Shown one piece after another: positions 13,393-19,268 of a stretch of 19,268 bases of DNA. Positions within the stretch are counted from its first letter, which is position 1. Every line of letters starts with the position of its first letter. The stretch is from an uncultured Lachnospiraceae bacterium (GTDB lineage Bacteria > Bacillota > Clostridia > Lachnospirales > Lachnospiraceae), in assembly GCA_910585075.1 (NCBI GenBank), contig CAJUED010000064.1, positions 1 through 19,268 on the forward strand. Direction: 5' to 3'. The notes below the pieces were generated by a model that searched no databases, was not told where the DNA came from, and was given only the letters and a program-made list of their open reading frames with translations. The position numbers and the translations under genes were made by a program.

Positions 13393-14283
13393 ATGAATAA
13401 TACAAAACAGATAAAAAAAGTACCCGGAAAATATGTTTATTTTGGCTTTACAATCATCCCGGTTGTGCTCTACACATTTTTTTATGTGGTATCCGTGATC
13501 AACGGTGTAAAATACAGCTTTACAAACTGGGACGGCATGGCGCCGGAATATGAGTTTGTGGGCCTGAAAAATTATATATTGCTTTTAAAAAACCCAAACT
13601 TCTGGAATTCCATGAAGACTACGGTAAACTATAGTGTCAGGCTTGTGGTGGGAGTTATTGTGACATCGCTCCTTCTGGCAATTTCCCTGAACTCGCTGAA
13701 ACGTTTTAAAACTTTTGTGAAGTCCATTTTCTTCGTTCCTGCCATGATTGGCGGCGTGACCATTGCCCTTATCTGGGATCAGCTTTTTTATCGGATGGTT
13801 CCCCTGATTGGTCAGGCACTTGGGATTGAGTGGCTCTCCCAAAGCCTTATGATGACCGGCAAGACGGCCCTTCCGGCGGTAGTGTTTGTGCAGACCTGGC
13901 AGGCGGTTGCCATGCCTACGGTTATCTTTATTGCGGGACTTCAACAGATACCGGATGAGCAGTATGAGTCGGCAAAAATCGACGGCGCCACTGCATTTCA
14001 GAGATTCCGCTACATCACAATGCCCTACCTGCTGCCTACGGTGACGGTCAATCTGGTGCTTACCATCAAGCAGGGCTTTACCTCTTTCGACTATCCTTAC
14101 GCACTGACCGGAGGAGGACCGGTTCGGGCTACGGAGGTAATCGGTATTTTGATTTACAACGACGCCTTTAAGAACCTGCGGTTTTCCGTTGCAAATGCGG
14201 AGGCCTGCATCCTGTTTGTACTGGTGGCGATTTTCTCGCTTACCCAGCTGAAACTGACCAGTAAGGGAGGTGCCAACGAATGA
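13393..14283 (+). CDS. Sugar ABC transporter permease, MalF type
   Basis: This integral membrane permease has 296 residues and about six transmembrane helices, the first at about 17-38 (FGFTIIPVVLYTFFYVVSVI). The cytoplasmic EAA loop that docks the ATPase is clear at about 189-211 (EQYESAKIDGATAFQRFRYI, Gly198), followed by LLPTVTVNLVLTIKQGFTSF and a YALTGGGPVRAT segment typical of the carbohydrate uptake family 1. The start has GGAAAGGA upstream. Its stop overlaps the next permease start by four bases (ATGA), so the two are made together as a heterodimer. Confidence 0.95.
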   Translation: MNNTKQIKKVPGKYVYFGFTIIPVVLYTFFYVVSVINGVKYSFTNWDGMAPEYEFVGLKNYILLLKNPNFWNSMKTTVNYSVRLVVGVIVTSLLLAISLNSLKRFKTFVKSIFFVPAMIGGVTIALIWDQLFYRMVPLIGQALGIEWLSQSLMMTGKTALPAVVFVQTWQAVAMPTVIFIAGLQQIPDEQYESAKIDGATAFQRFRYITMPYLLPTVTVNLVLTIKQGFTSFDYPYALTGGGPVRATEVIGILIYNDAFKNLRFSVANAEACILFVLVAIFSLTQLKLTSKGGANE

Positions 14284-15119
14284 GAGTAAAAAGTGATACA
14301 ATGGTATGGAATTTTTTCCGTAACATTCTGATAGCATGCGGACTGATTTTGATTTTATTTCCTCTTTACCTGGTGCTTATCAACTCCTTTAAAAGCCTTG
14401 AGGAAGCGGGAAGAAACTTTTTTGCCTTGCCCTCCAGCTTAAGACCGGATAATTTCATTGAGTTGTTTACAAACAGTAATTACTGGATTTTCCTGCGCAA
14501 CTCCCTGAAAATAACGGTAATATCCATTGCACTGATCCTTATTTTTGTGCCCTCGGTTTCATATGCTATTGCAAGAAACTTTGAAAAGAAATATTATAAG
14601 ACAGTGTACTTTTATTTGCTGATGGGATTGTTTATCCCCTCTCAGGTTATCATGCTTCCGGTTACGAAGATGATGACAAAAATGAATATGTTAAATCATC
14701 AGGGACTTATCATGCTGTATGCGGCATTCAGTTTGACTCAGGGTGTGTTTTTGTTTGTAAACTATATAAGAGGACTGCCCTACGAGATTGAAGAATCCGC
14801 ACAGATTGACGGCTGCAGCGTATTCCAGACATATATAAGGATTGTGCTGCCCCTTGTAAAGCCCATGATTTCCACACTGCTGATTATGGATACACTATGG
14901 ATATGGAATGACTTTATGCTGCCTTTGCTCATGCTGAACAGGACACAGAATATCTGGACACTTCCGCTGTTTCAGTACAACTTTAAGACAGAGTATTCGT
15001 TCAATTACACGTTGGCATTTTCGGCCTACCTGCTGGCAATGCTTCCAATGCTGATTATTTACTGCCTGGGACAGAAGTATATTATTAAAGGACTGACAGC
15101 GGGTTCCGTGAAAGGTTAA
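14280..15119 (+). CDS. Sugar ABC transporter permease, MalG type
   Basis: This second permease subunit has 279 residues. The first transmembrane helix is at about 15-35 (ILIACGLILILFPLYLVLI), and the EAA loop at about 168-191 (YEIEESAQIDGCSVFQTYIR, Gly178). The C-terminus, ending IIYCLGQKYIIKGLTAGSVKG, is typical of MalG-type subunits. It overlaps the upstream permease gene by ATGA. No ATPase gene is in the operon, which is common for family 1 carbohydrate transporters of Firmicutes that share one MsmK-like ATPase encoded elsewhere. Confidence 0.95.
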   Translation: MRVKSDTMVWNFFRNILIACGLILILFPLYLVLINSFKSLEEAGRNFFALPSSLRPDNFIELFTNSNYWIFLRNSLKITVISIALILIFVPSVSYAIARNFEKKYYKTVYFYLLMGLFIPSQVIMLPVTKMMTKMNMLNHQGLIMLYAAFSLTQGVFLFVNYIRGLPYEIEESAQIDGCSVFQTYIRIVLPLVKPMISTLLIMDTLWIWNDFMLPLLMLNRTQNIWTLPLFQYNFKTEYSFNYTLAFSAYLLAMLPMLIIYCLGQKYIIKGLTAGSVKG

Positions 15120-15147
15120 TTTGAACATCTGAAGGAGGTATTATTGG

Positions 15148-16662
15148 GTGTTTAAGATACTGGTAGTGGAGGATGAACTGTACGCGCGCGAGTCTCTGAT
15201 CAAGCAGATCAGAGAATACGATACACAGGAAGAGTTTCTGATTTTACAAGCTTCTAACGGAAAAGAAGGAGAAACGCTTTTTGAGAAACATCAACCTGAA
15301 CTGGTGATAACGGATATCCGTATGCCTAAGATGAATGGACTTGAATTGCTGAAAAAAATACGGGAAAAAGATTTGAGAACCCAGGTTGTTATTGTCAGTG
15401 CTTACTCGGATTTTGAGTATGCCCGGACCGCCCTTACCAATGGAGCGGCCGACTATCTGTTAAAGCCTATTGAGAATGCGGCTCTTAATGAGTGTCTCGA
15501 TAAGTTTGTGCGCAGGAACCGGGATGAAAAGAAAGAGGCGCTGATTACCGGACAGGATATTGTCACACAATTTATCGCTAACAGCATCAGAAAAGAAAGC
15601 TACTCCAGCTTTGTGGAAGAAAGCATGTTCCGGAAAGTATATCATGCTTATCAGATCACGGCGGTGAGATTTTACGACAAAAAACCGGAGAGGCAGGAGT
15701 TTTTAGCGGAGATAGAAAGAATTTACAGCAATGCTTTCTGGACCAGCTTCCGCTTTTTGGAAACAGATTTTGACATTTGGGCATTGGTGACGGAACCGGA
15801 CCAGGATGATCTGTTTTTTCGGAGAAAGCTTTGCAGACGGATGAGCGAAAAGGGATATCCCGGGAGCATGGGCGTAAGCGAAGTGTACCGGGAAGCCGGA
15901 AAGGTGGGGAGCGCCTACCGGGAAGCCAGGGCTGCACTGAAATATAAGATATACGGTGAGGGGATTTATTTTGCGGAACAGATAAAAAAGGATTCCCCGG
16001 CGGTATATTATCTGTCCAAGGACAGGGAAAATGCATTTCGGGAATCCCTGCAGAATGGAAATGAAAAGAGTACGGAAAACATTATTCAGGAAATTTTTGA
16101 AGAACTGAAAAAGCCGGGAATGGTGAAGGCGGAATGTCTGGAGCTTTTGTATTCCAGATTGACCAATCTGTTTTCACAGGCTATCGGAGAGAACCGGCAG
16201 GAAGGGGAAACTCTTGAGAGGAGTCATGCAGGTATTCTGCGGTTTTCTTCTCTGGATGAAATGGAGCATTTTCTGTTAAACATCAACAGAAATATATGTC
16301 GGATGAGTACGAAGCCTAAAATTGGGAACAGAAAGGAAATTGTGTCGGTTCTCACGGAGTATGCACTGGAGCATTATAATCAGGATATTTCCCTGAAGGA
16401 ATTGGCGGAGACGGTTCTTTTTATGAATCAGGACTATTTAAGTCATATGTTTGCGGAGAAAAAGGGTATCAGTTTTTCGGCCTTTCTGCGGCAGATTCGA
16501 ATGGAACACGCAAAGGAGTTTTTAGAAAAGGGAAATTTCTCTGTTACCGAGGTAGCCACCATGACAGGCTACAATGACACCTCGCAGTTTATACGGGTTT
16601 TCAAGCAGGAGACGGGAATGACGCCTAAAAAGTATCAGACCAGTGCGAAAGAAAAAGAGTAG
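15148..16662 (+). CDS. YesN-type response regulator with AraC helix-turn-helix
   Basis: This 504-residue cytoplasmic DNA-binding response regulator has an N-terminal receiver (1-120) with acidic pocket VEDE (7-10), Asp56 in VITDIRMP as the phospho-acceptor and Lys106 in LLKPIE. A central domain of about 270 residues follows, as usual in YesN-type proteins. The C-terminal AraC double helix-turn-helix (about 398-498) ends in EVATMTGYNDTSQFIRVFKQETGMTPKKY. The start is GTG at 15148, with AAGGAGGT nine bases upstream; no in-frame ATG fits better. It lies 28 bases behind the second permease gene, so it is part of the transport operon. Its kinase is most likely the YesM-type gene read divergently at 10637. 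It probably activates both divergent promoters. Confidence 0.94.
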   Translation: MFKILVVEDELYARESLIKQIREYDTQEEFLILQASNGKEGETLFEKHQPELVITDIRMPKMNGLELLKKIREKDLRTQVVIVSAYSDFEYARTALTNGAADYLLKPIENAALNECLDKFVRRNRDEKKEALITGQDIVTQFIANSIRKESYSSFVEESMFRKVYHAYQITAVRFYDKKPERQEFLAEIERIYSNAFWTSFRFLETDFDIWALVTEPDQDDLFFRRKLCRRMSEKGYPGSMGVSEVYREAGKVGSAYREARAALKYKIYGEGIYFAEQIKKDSPAVYYLSKDRENAFRESLQNGNEKSTENIIQEIFEELKKPGMVKAECLELLYSRLTNLFSQAIGENRQEGETLERSHAGILRFSSLDEMEHFLLNINRNICRMSTKPKIGNRKEIVSVLTEYALEHYNQDISLKELAETVLFMNQDYLSHMFAEKKGISFSAFLRQIRMEHAKEFLEKGNFSVTEVATMTGYNDTSQFIRVFKQETGMTPKKYQTSAKEKE

Positions 16663-16797
16663 TTCAAAGACTTGCCGCTGGTGTCCGAGGGTGACACGGA
16701 AGCGTTTAAATTCGCATGTGAAGTGGTAAGCAACCGCTCAGAATATGGTAGTAAAGCGGGAAAAGGTGGAAGAAAAAATAAAACAGGAGGCGGAGAT
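16663..16797 (+). other. Structured gap before the dipeptidase gene
   Basis: The 135 bases between the response regulator and the dipeptidase stay open in the dipeptidase frame from an ATG at 16672. They contain two weak inverted repeats (GTGTC / GACAC near 16681-16698, and CCGCT / AGCGG near 16735-16759). No terminator and no clear promoter was seen. It may be a leader, a short repeat unit, or the relic of a longer N-terminus. Confidence 0.35.
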
Positions 16798-18162
16798 ATG
16801 GAGCGGGAGAGAATGGAGGATTTAAACAGCTGGCTTTCAGACCACAGGGAAGAAATGACAGAGGATATTGCCGGGCTGGTGGCCATTGCAAGTGTGGCGG
16901 AAAAAAAGGGTGAAAAAGAAGACGCACCTTTTGGAGAAAAATGCCGGGAAGTGCTGGATAAGATGCTCTCCTACGCTGCCCGGGACAAAATAGCCGCCTT
17001 TGACCATGAGGGCTACTGCGGCAGCCTTACGGTGGGAGCAGGAGAGGCGGAAATCGGAATCTGGAGCCATCTGGATGTTGTCCCTGCCGGTGAAGACTGG
17101 GTGTACAGTCCTTTTCAGATGCAGATAAAGGACGGATGCCTGATTGGAAGGGGCGTGCAGGACAATAAGGGTCCGGCTGTTGCAGTGTACTATACTTTAA
17201 AATACTGCGAGGAAAAAGGGCTGCTGAAGAATATCCGCATCAGGCAGATTTTTGGATGCCAGGAAGAAAGCGGTATGGGTGATGTGGCCTATTATCTGGA
17301 ACATAATAAAGCACCGGAGTATTCTTTTGTGGCGGATTGCGGTTTCCCGGTAAGCTGTGGGGAGAAGGGCATCTGCAGGATTACCCTTGAGGGACAGGAA
17401 AAAATGGATTCTCTTTGTGCGCTGCAGGGAGGCGTGGTGTGCAACAGCGTGCCCGATACGGCAACAGCGGAGCTGATGGTTGCGGGAGAAAAAATAGCTG
17501 TCAGCGCGGAGGGAATCGGCGGACATGCAGCCTTTCCGGTCAACACGGTAAATGCCATTGGCGTTCTGGCAGAAAAAATGCAGGAATATGCGCTTCCTGA
17601 ACCTTTAGAGAAGGCGGTTGCCTTTTTGTATCAGGCAGGCAGCAATGGATATGGAGAGAAAATCGGTATCGCCTGTGAAGATGAGGTTTCCGGAAAACTG
17701 ACCTGTAATGCAGGGGTACTTTCCCTGGAAGATGGCAAAATCAGGCTAATCCTTGATATCCGCTACCCGGTTACTGTGACGGTGGAGGATTTCCTGCCAA
17801 AGCTTAAGGCAGAGGCGGCAAAAGCGGGATTTGTGGTGACAGAGTGCAGCGACAGCAAGCCCTATTATATGGATAAGGCCCATCCTTTTGTGGGACTTTT
17901 GATGGATGCCTGGAAAGAAGAAACAGGCCTTAACGGGGAACCTTACGTAATGGGAGGCGGAACCTACGCCCGTCACATCCCCAATGCGGTGGCCTTTGGC
18001 ACAGGGATGGACAGGGATTTGTCAGGTTTAGAGCTGCCTGCAGGACATGGAAACTGCCATGGGGCCGACGAAACGGAGGTGCTGGATAATCTTCTGGCGG
18101 CGATTAAGATTTATGTGAACGCGTTATGTAAGATTGATGGCTGGTTTGGTGAGAAACAGTGA
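16798..18162 (+). CDS. pepV: M20-family dipeptidase, PepV/Sapep-like
   Basis: This 454-residue cytoplasmic metallopeptidase of the M20 family cleaves dipeptides using two metal ions. The metal and catalytic residues are all in place: His91 and Asp93 in WSHLDVVPAG, Asp122 in GRGVQDNKGP, Glu156 and Glu157 in GCQEESGMGD, Asp180 in FVADCGFPVSCGEKG, and His421 in GNCHGADETE. The segment ADCGFP..GEKG and the late MGGGTYARHIPNAVAFG point to the PepV/Sapep branch. The start at 16798 has CAGGAGG about ten bases upstream; an in-frame ATG at 16672 would add 42 residues with no M20 likeness. It lies in the direction of the transport operon, 135 bases behind the regulator, so cotranscription is possible. 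A dipeptidase in a sugar locus is unusual. Confidence 0.92.
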   Translation: MERERMEDLNSWLSDHREEMTEDIAGLVAIASVAEKKGEKEDAPFGEKCREVLDKMLSYAARDKIAAFDHEGYCGSLTVGAGEAEIGIWSHLDVVPAGEDWVYSPFQMQIKDGCLIGRGVQDNKGPAVAVYYTLKYCEEKGLLKNIRIRQIFGCQEESGMGDVAYYLEHNKAPEYSFVADCGFPVSCGEKGICRITLEGQEKMDSLCALQGGVVCNSVPDTATAELMVAGEKIAVSAEGIGGHAAFPVNTVNAIGVLAEKMQEYALPEPLEKAVAFLYQAGSNGYGEKIGIACEDEVSGKLTCNAGVLSLEDGKIRLILDIRYPVTVTVEDFLPKLKAEAAKAGFVVTECSDSKPYYMDKAHPFVGLLMDAWKEETGLNGEPYVMGGGTYARHIPNAVAFGTGMDRDLSGLELPAGHGNCHGADETEVLDNLLAAIKIYVNALCKIDGWFGEKQ

Positions 18163-18233
18163 TAATATCAGTAAAGGTATTAACGAAAAGAAAGTTATGT
18201 GCGGAAAATAAGTTTTCAACACAATAATTTAAA

Positions 18234-18262
18234 TTGACAATTAAATTTGCAGATTGTATATA
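18234..18262 (+). promoter_or_regulatory. Strong promoter of the aldo/keto reductase gene
   Basis: TTGACA (18234-18239), a 17-base spacer and TATATA (18257-18262) form a near-consensus sigma-A promoter. The ribosome binding site GGAGG (18267-18271) begins only five bases past the -10 box. If transcription starts at the usual distance the leader is about 10-12 bases and the GGAGG would be cut or lie at the very 5' end. Confidence 0.6.
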
Positions 18263-18279
18263 AATTGGAGGATAATAAT

Positions 18280-19197
18280 ATGAAGATGATAAAAATAAAC
18301 GAAACTATACCTGAGGTATCGGCGATTGGATTAGGATGTATGCGGCTTACCGGTTTGGAGAGCGGCAAAGCGGTTGCGGAGCTTATAGATGCTTGTATGG
18401 AAGCGGGAATCAACTTTTTTGACCACGCCGATATTTATGCCGGAGGAGAAGCGGAAGCGGAGTTTGGCAAGGTGCTGACGCCGGAGCTGCGCAGCAAGAT
18501 GGTAATCCAGACCAAATGCGCCATCCGTCCCGGCGTCTGCTATGATTTTTCCAAAGAGCATATTTTAAAATCTGTGGACGGAAGCTTACAGAGACTTAAC
18601 ACAGATTATATCGACATTTTGCTGCTTCACCGCCCGGATGCCCTGATGGAGCCCGAGGAAGTTGCGGAAGCTTTTGATATCCTGAAAAAGGCCGGAAAGG
18701 TGCGCTGCTTTGGAGTCAGCAACCATAATCCCATGCAGATCGAGCTGTTAAACAGCTGCCTGTCAGAGCCCCTCTGCGTGAACCAGATTCAGTTTTCCGT
18801 TGCCCACTGTCCTACAATTGACGGCGGCTTAAATGTAAATATTCACAATGATGCCGGCTGCAACCGGGATGGCAGCGTGATCGAATACTGCAGACTGAAA
18901 AAAATGACTGTCCAGGCCTGGTCTCCTTTCCAGTACGGTATGTTTGAGGGTGTATTTTTCGGAAATGAAAAATTCCCGGAACTGAATCAGGTGATGAACC
19001 GCTTAGCGGAAAAATATCAGGTGACACCTAACGCTATTGCGGTTGCGTGGATCATGCGCCATCCGGCAAATATCCAGACCATTGTGGGCAGTACCAGTGC
19101 AAAACGTGTACAGGATACCTGTAAAGCATCGGATGTGTGCCTGACAAGGGATGAGTGGTATGAGATGTACCTTTCAGCAGGCAAGCTGCTGCCTTAA
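18280..19197 (+). CDS. Aldo/keto reductase, YdhF-like
   Basis: This 305-residue cytoplasmic oxidoreductase reduces aldehydes or ketones with NAD(P)H. It follows E. coli YdhF closely in its TIM-barrel landmarks: INFFDHADIYAGGEAEAEFG (44-63), TKCAIRPG (78-85), LLLHRPDALMEPEEVAEAFD (114-133) and KAGKVRCFGVSNHNPMQIEL. The catalytic tetrad is present: Asp48, Tyr53, Lys79 and His117. The C-terminal cofactor-binding part is IQTIVGSTSAKRVQD. The ATG at 18280 has GGAGG eight bases upstream; the frame opens earlier at 18247, but that falls in the promoter spacer. It has its own promoter, so it need not belong to the transport operon. Its substrate is unknown. Beyond the stop only 71 bases remain, with no clear terminator. 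Confidence 0.94.
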   Translation: MKMIKINETIPEVSAIGLGCMRLTGLESGKAVAELIDACMEAGINFFDHADIYAGGEAEAEFGKVLTPELRSKMVIQTKCAIRPGVCYDFSKEHILKSVDGSLQRLNTDYIDILLLHRPDALMEPEEVAEAFDILKKAGKVRCFGVSNHNPMQIELLNSCLSEPLCVNQIQFSVAHCPTIDGGLNVNIHNDAGCNRDGSVIEYCRLKKMTVQAWSPFQYGMFEGVFFGNEKFPELNQVMNRLAEKYQVTPNAIAVAWIMRHPANIQTIVGSTSAKRVQDTCKASDVCLTRDEWYEMYLSAGKLLP

Positions 19198-19268
19198 TGT
19201 AAGGAGCTGACAGGCTAGTACTCTGTCCTGAAAACCCTTGTGCAAATATTTCGGTCTATTTCTCCGAT

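Noticed and set aside
13585..14337. 250-residue minus-strand ORF opposite the first permease gene
   Set aside because: It is antisense to an intact permease with a clear EAA loop, and its His/Arg-rich translation matches no family I know.
19198..19268. Terminator after the aldo/keto reductase gene
   Set aside because: Only a weak GACAG / CTGTC pairing is visible and no U-tract follows before the window ends.

Overview
The window looks like chromosomal DNA of a Clostridia bacterium, most likely an anaerobic gut Lachnospiraceae. This is inferred from strong AGGAGG-type ribosome binding sites, moderate GC, ATGA-coupled genes, a YesM/YesN-type two-component system, a sugar ABC operon without its own ATPase, and dispersed palindromic repeats. 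No rRNA or tRNA gene, CRISPR array, transposase or phage gene was seen.

Left part (1-7540), accessory in character. A palindromic repeat region (42-211) precedes an AraC-type regulator and a DUF2000 protein that form a two-gene operon ending in a clear terminator. Next come a possible sigma-D-type promoter, an unannotated 40-residue ORF and an unrecognised 193-residue protein coupled to it by an ATGA overlap. A RelB/DinJ-RelE/ParE toxin-antitoxin module follows. Behind it lies a 144-bp transposon-like element (15-bp terminal inverted repeats starting GTAA, exact 8-bp direct repeats outside). A lone GH78 alpha-L-rhamnosidase lies on the minus strand, and a second toxin-antitoxin module (RelB/DinJ-like antitoxin with a YoeB toxin) follows it. 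The regulator and the rhamnosidase share the same palindromic repeat just upstream of their ribosome binding sites.

Right part (7543-19268), a coherent uptake locus. A divergent promoter region near 10.76-10.87 kb drives a YesM-type histidine kinase to the left, with a glycerate kinase behind it. To the right it drives an operon: UroD-family zinc methyltransferase-like protein, sugar-binding lipoprotein, two MalF/MalG-type permeases and a YesN-type response regulator. The kinase and regulator probably form one two-component system split across the divergent operons. The two promoters carry the same 11-bp motif at the same distance from identical TATAAT boxes, which suggests shared control. 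A PepV/Sapep-like M20 dipeptidase and a YdhF-like aldo/keto reductase follow on the plus strand.

The most interesting items are the GTAA-ended mini-transposon and its nested similarity to its own flanks, the coupled small ORF plus 193-residue protein behind a sigma-D-like promoter, the matched divergent promoters, the shared 5'-leader repeat, and the UroD-family enzyme heading a sugar ABC operon. Family names come from recognising sequence motifs by eye; no database search was run.
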